DNA of 32,341 bases from Candidatus Zixiibacteriota bacterium (GTDB lineage Bacteria > Zixibacteria > MSB-5A5 > RBG-16-43-9), in contig JAUYBY010000067.1 of NCBI GenBank assembly GCA_030692925.1, positions 1 through 32,341 on the forward strand, read 5' to 3'. The position numbers and the translations under genes were made by a program. The notes below the pieces were generated by a model. The model ran no database searches. It had not been told where the DNA came from and saw only the letters and a program-made list of their open reading frames with translations. Positions 1 to 7,611 of this stretch are shown here, in pieces; positions within the stretch are counted from its first letter, which is position 1; each line of letters opens with the position of its first letter.

Positions 1-20
1 CCAATCAATTGGGCAACTAC
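1..20. repeat. Right half of a family A palindrome, copy A1
   Basis: CCAAT-CA-ATTGG followed by GCAACTAC matches the right half of A4. The left half is outside the window. Confidence 0.75.
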
Positions 21-26
21 AAAATT

Positions 27-47
27 GGACAGACAAAATTTCTGTCC
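27..47. repeat. Hairpin GGACAGA/TCTGTCC
   Basis: A seven-pair stem with a seven-base loop, then TACCTTTTT. It resembles the GGACAG hairpin of the 16748 terminator. Confidence 0.5.
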
Positions 48-87
48 TACCTTTTTCCCTGTCTACTGTATTCTGTCTACTGTCTAC

Positions 88-1218
88 TTATTTCGCTATT
101 TTCCCCGCCAACCAGCTTTTCTCTAAATAGATCGACTTCTGAGGACAGAGCTCCTGGCAGCACATACAGTTTACACAATTTGAATAATCAAAAGTTGGTC
201 TTTGCTTGCCAGCAGAAATTGTCTTAAGGGGGCAGTTTATAACACATATATTGCAGTTAGTGCAAGTGCCGTTGTAAATATTTGGACGCACCCAGACCAG
301 AGGTCCGAGCAGGTCAACCAAAAATTTAGGAACCAGTTTAAGAAGCCGGTTAGAGGGCAAGTTAAAAGAGATAGGCTTCACGCCTTCAATTTTTTCTCCT
401 GCCACCTCAATCTGAGAAAAATCAGCCGTTCCTAAACCTCTTTTAGCTGCAATTCTGGTCGAATCTATCTCCCAATCTTTAAAACCTAAAATCTTTGCGG
501 AGACCGTATCCAAAGCTACTGCGTCTTCACTGGCTAAAAGAAAACCTAAATATTTCGGGTCGCCGGAAGAGGGACCATCCCCTTCCATTCCCACAACTGC
601 ATCCATTAAAGTAATCCTGGGCTTGACTACAGAGTAGATATCTACTATTACCTCTGCAAACATTGCAGGCTTGGGTGCTTCTTTATGATATTCCCCTTTT
701 CTGAAACCGGGGATGACCCCAAACATATTTTTAACAGCGCCGGTCATCAAGGTAAGAGTATGCGTCTTAAGTTTCGCCAGGCTGATGATAACATCTGCTT
801 CTAAAACCGGTCGGGCAATATAATAGGTTTTGCCAGTTTGGGATTTTCTTTGTTCTACTCCTTTCTCTTCGAACGAAACCAGAGGAACTGAGGAATTCTG
901 CGAAGCTAAGCTCATCTGGGTATTATCCCAGACCCTTTTTATTCCTCTGTCCGCACCACCTGGGCTGTCACCGATATAAGGTTTTGCTTTTAAAGCCAAA
1001 ACCTGCTCCGCTACCGCCTGAACAACTGAAGGATGGGTGGTAATTGCCCTGGAAGGGTCTTTGGCTGAAAGGAGATTGGGTTTGATCAGGACTTTGTCAC
1101 CGGGCTTGACGAATTTATGTAATCCTCCCAAATTATCAAACGATTTCTTTACCGCTCCCCGCACATTATCTAAAAGATAATCCTGACACCTTTCTATCGA
1201 AACTCTGCTTTTTGTCAT
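88..1218 (-). CDS. DUF362 protein with C-terminal 2x[4Fe-4S] ferredoxin domain
   Basis: The 376-residue product has a DUF362 domain over about residues 1-300 and a ferredoxin-like tail. Visible signs are the N-terminal KVLIKPN segment, the IGDSPGG stretch and the AVKNMFGVIPG segment typical of DUF362. The tail has two CxxCxxCxxxCP clusters, with cysteines at about 319, 322, 325, 329 and 348, 351, 354, 358, which should bind two [4Fe-4S] clusters. DUF362-ferredoxin proteins are widespread in anaerobes, but their substrate is not established, so only a redox or iron-sulfur role can be inferred. No signal peptide is seen, so it is probably cytoplasmic. The ATG start has only a weak purine-rich site upstream. 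It lies 55 bases downstream of the CBS-domain gene on the same strand, and may be the last gene of the phoH-ybeY cluster transcript. Confidence 0.88.
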   Translation of the reverse strand: MTKSRVSIERCQDYLLDNVRGAVKKSFDNLGGLHKFVKPGDKVLIKPNLLSAKDPSRAITTHPSVVQAVAEQVLALKAKPYIGDSPGGADRGIKRVWDNTQMSLASQNSSVPLVSFEEKGVEQRKSQTGKTYYIARPVLEADVIISLAKLKTHTLTLMTGAVKNMFGVIPGFRKGEYHKEAPKPAMFAEVIVDIYSVVKPRITLMDAVVGMEGDGPSSGDPKYLGFLLASEDAVALDTVSAKILGFKDWEIDSTRIAAKRGLGTADFSQIEVAGEKIEGVKPISFNLPSNRLLKLVPKFLVDLLGPLVWVRPNIYNGTCTNCNICVINCPLKTISAGKQRPTFDYSNCVNCMCCQELCPQKSIYLEKSWLAGKIAK

Positions 1219-1229
1219 TTTCTATCTTT

Positions 1230-1262
1230 TATCCGTCATTCGTCATCAGTCATCCGTCATTT
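1230..1262. repeat. Short tandem CGTCAT motifs
   Basis: Five near-copies of CGTCAT or AGTCAT in about 33 bases between the CBS-domain and DUF362 genes, matching the set around 17738-17848. Confidence 0.5.
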
Positions 1263-1272
1263 GTTTCTCGTC

Positions 1273-2163
1273 TTACGTCTGACTTCTTACATTTTTTGTC
1301 TTTCTGACCTTTACTCTCACAATCCTCTGCCCTTTCACTTTTTCCACCTGAAAACTCAATCCTTTATATTCGATTGTCTTCCCCTCCTCCGGGACACCAC
1401 CCACCAGATCGTAGATTAGTCCTCCCAGGGTTTCAAATTCCTTCTCTGGCAAATCTGACCCCAGGGCTTCATTCAGGTCGCGGATTGTAACCTTTGCAGC
1501 GACCCTATATTCTCCCTCATTTATCTTCTGAAGCACAGACTCAGCCCTATCGTGTTCATCCTCTATCTCTCCTACGATCTCTTCCAGGATATCTTCCAGA
1601 GTGACCAGACCTGCTGTTCCTCCATATTCGTCCACCACAATAGCCACGTGTTGTTTATCCTTTCTCATCTCCTGTAGCAGCTCATCGATTTTCTTATCCT
1701 CCGGTATAAAAAAAGGTTTGTGAGCTGACTTTGTCAAATCCAGTGGTCCTGAATCTTTTTTCTCTTCCATGAAAAGGTCTTTTACGTGCAAGATGCCGAT
1801 TATCTGATCGATGGACCCTCGGAAAAGAGGTATGCGCGAATGACCAAATTTTTTCACTAACTCCTTTATCTTCTCCAGAGACTCCCCCTCCTCCACGCAA
1901 ATCATATCTATCCGGGGAATCATTATCTCCTTGGCAAGAGTTTTCCCCAGCTCGAAGATGCTGTGGATCATCTTTTTCTCGTCCTCCTCCAGGGTCTCCA
2001 TCTTCTCACCTTCAGTTAATGCCAGGGACTCTATCTGCTGCTCTAATTTCTCCTCAGGTGTTTTTTTGACAACTCCAAATCTGTAAGGATATTTGCAGGC
2101 TTTGATTAAGAGCTTGAGCAAAGGATTCAGAATTTTTCGGGTCAAACTCATCTCTGTTCCCAT
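1273..2163 (-). CDS. CorC/HlyC-like CBS-domain protein
   Basis: The 296-residue protein has a CBS-domain pair at about residues 70-200, including the TLAKEIMIPR segment, VDEYGGTAGLVTLEDILEEI and the following IVGEIEDE. A CorC_HlyC transporter-associated domain follows at about 210-290. There is no DUF21 membrane domain, so it matches the short soluble CorC type rather than the long HlyC/YhdP type. Relatives are linked to Mg2+/Co2+ efflux or resistance, and corC often lies next to ybeY, as here. Two in-frame ATGs are possible, at 2163 and 2151, and neither has a strong ribosome site. The 5' side abuts a repeat-filled spacer of about 270 bases that separates it from ybeY, so it may be transcribed independently. 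Confidence 0.88.
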   Translation of the reverse strand: MGTEMSLTRKILNPLLKLLIKACKYPYRFGVVKKTPEEKLEQQIESLALTEGEKMETLEEDEKKMIHSIFELGKTLAKEIMIPRIDMICVEEGESLEKIKELVKKFGHSRIPLFRGSIDQIIGILHVKDLFMEEKKDSGPLDLTKSAHKPFFIPEDKKIDELLQEMRKDKQHVAIVVDEYGGTAGLVTLEDILEEIVGEIEDEHDRAESVLQKINEGEYRVAAKVTIRDLNEALGSDLPEKEFETLGGLIYDLVGGVPEEGKTIEYKGLSFQVEKVKGQRIVRVKVRKTKNVRSQT

Positions 2164-2165
2164 AG

Positions 2166-2254
2166 TTCTAACTGACTTCAGTCAGGTTTTTCCCTCTCCT
2201 TTTAGCCGATAAAAGCTTCACGGCTCGTAGAGGAGAGGGATTAAGGGTGAGGTC
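2166..2254. repeat. Family G (G1) and family H (H1) modules
   Basis: G1 is CTGACT-TC-AGTCAG with TTTTT after it. H1 has CCCTCTCC and GGAGAGGG arms with about 30 bases inserted in the loop, followed by GGGTGAGGTCT. Confidence 0.6.
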
Positions 2255-2295
2255 TGTTTTTACCTTCACGTCTTTTGTTCATCAGCACACTTTTA

Positions 2296-2330
2296 CCCGC
2301 TTTGAGGACAAGGCGGGGTTACCGATTTAT
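2296..2330. repeat. Half family C module, C0
   Basis: CCCGCTTTG-AGGA-CAAGGCGGG with the tail GTTACCGATTTAT, which also follows copy C1 at 5641-5660. Confidence 0.7.
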
Positions 2331-2334
2331 TTTC

Positions 2335-2418
2335 GTAGCGCGACCCTTTTCCTGATAACGGAGACTACGTCTGGCGTAGCCACCATAGGACAGGGTCGCA
2401 TTGCCCTACGGGCGCTAC
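2335..2418. repeat. Family B long palindromic element, copy B1
   Basis: Outer arms GTAGCGC and GCGCTAC with an inner GCGACCCT/AGGGTCGC stem. Bases 2333-2404 are an exact 72-base reverse complement of 4414-4485. Confidence 0.88.
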
Positions 2419-2434
2419 AAACTCGCCCCCTACC

Positions 2435-2863
2435 CTATTGCGAAAAAATGTACTTCTCTTCTTTTTCCCTCATCTTTTCTAGATCTTTTTTGGTCTTATG
2501 GTCATAACCCAAAAGATGCAGAGTCCCGTGAGCCACCAGCCTTTTCAATTCCTGATCAAAGGTGGCCTGATAGTCGCGAGCTTGCTTTCTCGCTCTGTTG
2601 ACAGAGATATAGACCTCTCCTAAAAGACTTCTTTTAGCCTTTGTATTTTTATCCTCTTTAAAACTGAAAGAGAGAACATCAGTCGTTCCCTTCCTTCTGG
2701 TAAATCTCTGGTTCAGTTTTCTCATAAAACTATCCGAGACCAAGATTATATTCAGATTATCTTTTTCGCTGAAATCTTTTAAGATTTCCTGAGCTAATTT
2801 TTTTAGCGAAGAAAGTTTCACCTTAGAGTCGGAGGATATGTTCTCTATGAATACCTCTGACAT
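2435..2863 (-). CDS. ybeY: Endoribonuclease YbeY (rRNA maturation factor)
   Basis: The 142-residue protein has the YbeY zinc-binding signature HGTLHLLGYDH, with His at about 112, 116 and 122, and the upstream TDVLSFSF segment. YbeY is a single-strand-specific RNase used in 16S rRNA 3' maturation and ribosome quality control. The ATG directly abuts the TAG stop of the HD-domain gene (0 bases between), and its ribosome site, GGAGGAAAG, lies inside the end of that gene, which implies translational coupling. Length is normal for the family. The 3' end is followed within 17 bases by palindrome B1. The phoH-HD-ybeY order is seen in many bacteria and supports the call. Confidence 0.95.
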   Translation of the reverse strand: MSEVFIENISSDSKVKLSSLKKLAQEILKDFSEKDNLNIILVSDSFMRKLNQRFTRRKGTTDVLSFSFKEDKNTKAKRSLLGEVYISVNRARKQARDYQATFDQELKRLVAHGTLHLLGYDHKTKKDLEKMREKEEKYIFSQ

Positions 2864-4336
2864 CTAACTTTCCTCCACTAACTCCGGATAATCTATCCTG
2901 GGATGAAATACTCCGATCAAGATCGGGAGGAAGCTTTCTTCGATGATGTGTAGGTCTTTCAAGGTCAGCTCGCATTTCTCTAATTCGCCCTGCTCGAATT
3001 TGTCCATAATTATCTTCTTGATCAGACTCATTATCCGGGCAGGCTTGGGCTCTTCCAAGGTACGGGATGCAGCCTCAACTGCATCTGCTAACATAAGTAT
3101 TGCCGCTTCTTTGGAACGGGGCTTGGGGCCCGGATACCGGTATTCCAATTCCTGTGCCTCGGAGATTCCCTGGTCCAAGGCTTTTTTGTAGAAATAGGCC
3201 ATCAGGGTAGTGCCGTGGTGCTCCTTTATCAGATCAGTTAATTTTTTAGGAAGATGCTCTTTCTGTGCCAGCTCAGCCCCTTCCTTGACATGCGATTCCA
3301 AGATCAGAGCGCTCATTGATGGGGAAAGTTTCTCATGTTTACTTTTTGCTCCCATCTGATTCTCCACAAAATATTCCGGTTTTTCTATCTTGCCGATATC
3401 ATGATAATAAGCCCCTACCCGGGCAAGAAGCGGGTTGGCATTTAGAGCCTTGGCCGCCGCCTCAGCTAAAGTCCCCACAACTATGCTGTGATGATAGGTC
3501 CCCGGAGCTTCTAAAGCTAATCTTTTTAAAACCGGCCGGTTCAGGTCTGAAAGCTCCAGCAGAGTAACATCAGTGGTAATGTCAAACAGGTATTCGAAGA
3601 TCGGCAGAAGCCCCATGGCTAAGAATGTGGAGAAAAAACCGTTCAGGATCCCATACCCGCATTGTTCTAAGATAGCCTGGGCTTGACTCCCCTTTAGAAC
3701 CTCGAAAAGATAGATCATAACTAAATAGCTTAAAGAATTATAGAGCATCGGCCGGTAGAATTTATACCGCTCTTTTACCCCTCTTACGCTGAAAGTGGCA
3801 ACTGACCCAGCCACGATAGAGATAAAATCTAAATTAAAGCTGAAATTGAAAACGACCTCTAAAAGGAACCCTATCAGAAAGCTGTAGATCAACCCTACTT
3901 CGTGCCCCAGAAGGAGGGTCAGAAGCATCGAGCCTAAAGTAATCGGTATGAGATAGTATGAAAAGCCTAACTGCAATACTAAAAAATAGCCTAATGCCAT
4001 CTCTGCGACAACTAAGATGGCTATGATCAACAATTGAGAGAAGCTCTCCAGGACTTCTTTTTTTAGCAGGTAAAGGAAGATCAAGAAGAAAAGGAATACC
4101 AGTAATATCAGGACAAATCTTATGAAAAACGGAAGAATCGCCTGCCAGGGAGCCATAGTTACCACCTGGCTTTCCGGCAGTTGATGGAATGGAAAAAGAA
4201 AAGTCACGAATAGAACAGTCACTAATCCCAGGATGATCCCGGGGAGATACCTCAAGACCTTATTATTCTTCTTTCCCTCCCCGTTTAAAAACAAAATCCC
4301 TTTTAGCTTATTTTTGAATTTGAGAAAATTGCTCAT
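2864..4336 (-). CDS. 7TM-HD family membrane phosphohydrolase, lacking the extracellular domain
   Basis: From the ATG at 4336 the product is 490 residues. It has about seven membrane segments in roughly residues 35-255, then a cytoplasmic HD domain with YYHDIGK, a later EHHG and the LADAVEAASR segment. This resembles the PgpH-type c-di-AMP phosphodiesterases, also called 7TMR-HD proteins. Typical members are near 700 residues or more because a large extracellular (7TMR-HDED) domain follows the first membrane helix. Here only a linker of about 15 residues stands in its place. An upstream ATG at 4363 lies inside a repeat (G2), so 4336 is preferred, although its ribosome site is weak. Catalytic residues look intact. 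The nucleotide substrate is inferred, not shown. Confidence 0.88.
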   Translation of the reverse strand: MSNFLKFKNKLKGILFLNGEGKKNNKVLRYLPGIILGLVTVLFVTFLFPFHQLPESQVVTMAPWQAILPFFIRFVLILLVFLFFLIFLYLLKKEVLESFSQLLIIAILVVAEMALGYFLVLQLGFSYYLIPITLGSMLLTLLLGHEVGLIYSFLIGFLLEVVFNFSFNLDFISIVAGSVATFSVRGVKERYKFYRPMLYNSLSYLVMIYLFEVLKGSQAQAILEQCGYGILNGFFSTFLAMGLLPIFEYLFDITTDVTLLELSDLNRPVLKRLALEAPGTYHHSIVVGTLAEAAAKALNANPLLARVGAYYHDIGKIEKPEYFVENQMGAKSKHEKLSPSMSALILESHVKEGAELAQKEHLPKKLTDLIKEHHGTTLMAYFYKKALDQGISEAQELEYRYPGPKPRSKEAAILMLADAVEAASRTLEEPKPARIMSLIKKIIMDKFEQGELEKCELTLKDLHIIEESFLPILIGVFHPRIDYPELVEES

Positions 4337-4346
4337 ATCATTCTTT

Positions 4347-4372
4347 GTTCTGACTGACCTCATTCAGGTCTT
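4347..4372. repeat. Family G hairpin, copy G2
   Basis: TCTGACTGACCTCATTCAGG followed by TCTTTT, a diverged form of G1 and G3. Confidence 0.6.
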
Positions 4373-4379
4373 TTCTCTC

Positions 4380-4483
4380 GTAGCGCGTCCCGCTGTTGAG
4401 CGGGATCAGCCTCGCAATGCGACCCTGTCCTATGGTGGCTACGCCAGACGTAGTCTCCGTTATCAGGAAAAGGGTCGCGCTAC
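4380..4483. repeat. Family B element, copy B2, with extra hairpin
   Basis: Outer arms GTAGCGC and GCGCTAC. Relative to B1 one end carries an added CCCGCT-GTTG-AGCGGG hairpin, in place of the GCCCTACGGGC module. Confidence 0.88.
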
Positions 4484-4488
4484 GAACT

Positions 4489-4580
4489 CCCCTCTCCTCT
4501 CAGGAGAGGGTCAAGGTGAGGTTATTTTTAGGGTCACGTTTTTTATCCCTTGAACTCTTGAACCTTTAAACTATTGAACT
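4489..4580. repeat. Family H copy H2 and TTGAAC micro-repeats
   Basis: Hairpin CCCTCTCCT-CTC-AGGAGAGGG followed by TCAAGGTGAGGTT. After it, 4548-4580 contains repeated CTTGAACT/CTTGAACC/ATTGAACT words. Confidence 0.65.
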
Positions 4581-4583
4581 TTT

Positions 4584-5549
4584 TTATTGTTCTGATTCAA
4601 ACCTTTCATAAGCCCGGATGATATCCTGCACCAATTTATGCCTGACCACATCTCTCTCTGTAAGATACACAAACTCTATCCCCTCAATTCCGGATAAGAT
4701 CTTCTGAATCTGGACTAACCCTGAAGATCTCTTATCCACCAGATCGATCTGGGTTATATCTCCGGTTATCACTGCCCTGGAATTTACTCCCAGACGCGTC
4801 AAAAACATCTTCATCTGAGCTACCGTCGTATTCTGAGCTTCATCTAAGATGACGTAAGCATGATTAAGGGTTCTGCCGCGCATAAAAGCTAAAGGAACGA
4901 TCTCGATTATCCCCAACTCCATCAATCTCCTTATCTTGTCCGCTGAGAGCATATCATGCAAGGCATCATATACCGGGCGCAAGTATGGATCAATCTTTGC
5001 TCTGATATCGCCGGGCAGAAATCCTAAACTCTCACCAGCTTCAACTGCCGGACGAACTAAGACTAAACGGCTTACCTCTTTACTTTTCAAAGCCGCCACT
5101 GCTTTAGCCACTGCAAGATAAGTTTTACCTGTGCCTGCAGGACCTATGGAGAAAACCATATCGTATTCCTCCATAGCCTGAACATATTCCTTCTGCCCTA
5201 CTGTCCTTGGCTGGATGACCTCCTTAGTAAAAATCGAAGTCACCAGTGAGGATACCTGAAGATTGTCTGGAGAGCCTTCTTCCTCTTCTTTAACCAGGGA
5301 GATGGCATATAGCAGGTATTTTTCTGAAAGCTCATTATTCTTTCTAAGATGAGTTAACAGAGCATTGAATAAAGCCTCTAATTGGTTTATCTCTTTTTCA
5401 TCGCCCTGGATGATGACCTTATCCCCCCGGGCGATGATCTTGGCATCGAACTGGCTTTCGATCATCCTCAAGAATGAACCCCCCTGCCCGAATAAAATCC
5501 TCTGGTCCACATCCCCCAGATCGATTTTCTTAACCCATTTTTTCTTCAA
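4584..5549 (-). CDS. PhoH family P-loop ATPase
   Basis: The 321-residue PhoH-like protein has a Walker A GPAGTGKT at about 136-143, a Walker B with ILDEAQN near 235, and the GRTLNHAYVILDEAQNTT region of the family. The first 100 residues resemble the KH-like N-terminus of the PhoH/YbeZ group. PhoH proteins are predicted RNA-associated ATPases or helicases, often encoded next to ybeY. The first usable start is a TTG at 5549. A strong AAAGGAGGTG lies upstream, but at about 13-15 bases, which is long. An in-frame TGA in that gap excludes an earlier start. The spacer to the HD gene is about 250 bases and filled with repeats B2 and H2. Confidence 0.92.
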   Translation of the reverse strand: MKKKWVKKIDLGDVDQRILFGQGGSFLRMIESQFDAKIIARGDKVIIQGDEKEINQLEALFNALLTHLRKNNELSEKYLLYAISLVKEEEEGSPDNLQVSSLVTSIFTKEVIQPRTVGQKEYVQAMEEYDMVFSIGPAGTGKTYLAVAKAVAALKSKEVSRLVLVRPAVEAGESLGFLPGDIRAKIDPYLRPVYDALHDMLSADKIRRLMELGIIEIVPLAFMRGRTLNHAYVILDEAQNTTVAQMKMFLTRLGVNSRAVITGDITQIDLVDKRSSGLVQIQKILSGIEGIEFVYLTERDVVRHKLVQDIIRAYERFESEQ

Positions 5550-5590
5550 GCCTGTTTTTAATCACCTCCTTTAGTCCTTCGAAATTCTCG

Positions 5591-5661
5591 GTAGACCCGC
5601 GTTGTCCTCAACGTGGGTTAATTCTCCCGCCTTGAGGGCAAGGCGGGGTTACCGATTTATT
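5591..5661. repeat. Family C double hairpin, copy C1
   Basis: CCCGCGTTG-TCCT-CAACGTGGG and CCCGCCTTG-AGGG-CAAGGCGGG. The tail GTTACCGATTTAT is identical to that of C0. Confidence 0.8.
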
Positions 5662-5689
5662 GATTCGACATTCATTACTATCTAACTGA

Positions 5690-5768
5690 ACAGGCAAGAT
5701 GCCTGTCCCACTATTTTTCTTTTCCCTTGAACCCTTGAACTATTGTCCGCCTCTGGCGGATTGAACCC
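5690..5768. repeat. ACAGGCA hairpin, TTGAAC words and TCCGCC hairpin
   Basis: ACAGGCA-AGA-TGCCTGT at 5690-5706, TTGAACCCTTGAACTATTG words at about 5727-5745, and TCCGCC-TCT-GGCGGA at 5746-5760. Confidence 0.5.
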
Positions 5769-5772
5769 CTTT

Positions 5773-7596
5773 TTATTTTTCTTTAACTACCTTGATCCCT
5801 AATTCCCTTAGTTGCTCTTCTTCCACCTCTGCCGGTGCACCATCCATTAAGGACTGAGCTGCAGTTGTCTTTGGGAAAGCGATAACGTCTCTTATCGAAT
5901 CTGAGCCACAGATTAGCGCTACGATTCTATCCAACCCCGGTGCAATCCCTCCGTGGGGCGGGGCGCCATATTCTAAAGCATTCAGTAAAAACCCAAAAGC
6001 ATTTTCCGCTCTCTTATCATCCCAGCCCAGGATATTCAATATCCTCATCTGAATATCTCTTTTATGATTCCTTATTCCCCCTGAAGCTATCTCGGTTCCG
6101 TTCAAAACCAGATCATATTGCCTTGCTCTTATGTTCCTTAAGGGATGTTCTGGGTTATCAATCAGTAATTTCGATTTAAAACCTTCGTCCAGTTTGGACA
6201 TATCCTCTTCAAAAGGCTGGGTAACTATATTATGCATCGCCTGAATCTTTTTCTCCTCAGGGTTATACTCGAAAAGGGGGAATTCAGTAATCCACAGAAA
6301 CCCCCATTTGCTCTTATCGATTATATTATATCTACGTGCAATCTCCACCCTTAATTTACCTAAAACTGATAAAACCGTATCCTCCTTATCAGCCACTATG
6401 AATATTATATCTCCTTCTTTTAAATCTAATCTCCCGGCAATAGAATCAACCTCTCCCTGGCTGATATATTTGATAATCGGTGAGCGCAGACCTTCTTTTA
6501 GCTTCGCAATCCAGACCAGCCCTTTGGCTCCTGATTTTTTCGCACTTTCCTCTAACTCATCTATCTGCTTTCTACTCAGGAATGCGCCTTCTTTGAAATT
6601 TATCCCTTTGATTTTTCCGCCTGAATTTAGCGTTTCCGAGAAAACTTTGAAGCCTGAGTTCTTGACCAAGTCTGATAAATCAACAATTCCCATCCCGAAT
6701 CTGATGTCCGGCTTATCCGAGCCATACCTTTCCATTGCTTCCTGATACTTAAGCCTGGGAAAAGGGGTCTTTAATTCTAAATTCAGAACCTTCTTGAAAA
6801 CGTAGGTCATCATTCCTTCGATTACTGAGAAGATATCCTCCTCTATGACAAACGCCATCTCCATATCTATCTGGGTATGCTCCGGCTGACGGTCTGCTCT
6901 TAAGTCCTCATCCCGAAGACAGTGAGCGATCTGGAAATACCGATCAAACCCGGAGATCATCAGAATCTGCTTCAAGAGCTGGGGGGATTGCGGAAGCGCA
7001 TAGAACTTTCCCGGATTTACTCTTGAGGGAACAATGAAATCCCTTGCCCCTTCAGGAGTGGAGCGGATTAAAAGCGGTGTTTCGATCTCATAAAAGTCGA
7101 CCGAATCAAGATAGTCCCTTACAGCTTTAGTTACCCGGTGTCTCATCTTTATGTTGCGTTGTAAAGGGGGACGCCGCAAATCCAAATAGCGATATTTCAA
7201 CTTCAATTCCTCACTGGTATTGGTCTCTTCCACAATTTCAAAAGGAGTGGTCTTGGATTCGTTAAAAACAGCTAATTTCTCAACTATAACTTCGATCTCT
7301 CCGGTAGTCATTTCTTTATTCTGCATCCCAGCAGGCCTTTCAGCCACAGTACCTTCGACCCCAACCACAAACTCAGTCCTTAAACTTGCAGATAACTCCA
7401 TTGTCTCTTTATCCACTAAGTCCGGCTTAAAAACAACCTGGGTGATTCCATACCTGTCTCTTAAATCAATAAAAATCAATCCCCCGTGATTCCGGTAACT
7501 ATTCACCCACCCGTTCAACCTCACCTTCTGCCCGGAATGAGATTTTCTCAAATCCCCGCAGGTATGTGTCCTCTTAAGATTTTCAAATTTTATCAA
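5773..7596 (-). CDS. aspS: Aspartyl-tRNA synthetase
   Basis: The 607-residue class II synthetase has an N-terminal OB anticodon-binding fold (residues about 15-110), the catalytic core with YRYLDLRRP and RDEDLRADRQPEHTQ, an inserted GAD domain (about 300-410), and motif 3 with GGIAPGLDR. The GAD insertion and length are those of the bacterial AspRS type. It charges tRNA-Asp, and perhaps tRNA-Asn in organisms without AsnRS, which this window cannot decide. The start is a TTG at 7596 with GAGGAG five to six bases upstream. That site overlaps the stop region of the preceding 653-residue gene, only 15 bases away, so the two are probably co-transcribed. Confidence 0.97.
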   Translation of the reverse strand: MIKFENLKRTHTCGDLRKSHSGQKVRLNGWVNSYRNHGGLIFIDLRDRYGITQVVFKPDLVDKETMELSASLRTEFVVGVEGTVAERPAGMQNKEMTTGEIEVIVEKLAVFNESKTTPFEIVEETNTSEELKLKYRYLDLRRPPLQRNIKMRHRVTKAVRDYLDSVDFYEIETPLLIRSTPEGARDFIVPSRVNPGKFYALPQSPQLLKQILMISGFDRYFQIAHCLRDEDLRADRQPEHTQIDMEMAFVIEEDIFSVIEGMMTYVFKKVLNLELKTPFPRLKYQEAMERYGSDKPDIRFGMGIVDLSDLVKNSGFKVFSETLNSGGKIKGINFKEGAFLSRKQIDELEESAKKSGAKGLVWIAKLKEGLRSPIIKYISQGEVDSIAGRLDLKEGDIIFIVADKEDTVLSVLGKLRVEIARRYNIIDKSKWGFLWITEFPLFEYNPEEKKIQAMHNIVTQPFEEDMSKLDEGFKSKLLIDNPEHPLRNIRARQYDLVLNGTEIASGGIRNHKRDIQMRILNILGWDDKRAENAFGFLLNALEYGAPPHGGIAPGLDRIVALICGSDSIRDVIAFPKTTAAQSLMDGAPAEVEEEQLRELGIKVVKEK

Positions 7597-7611
7597 ATTT
7601 TCTCCTCAAAT

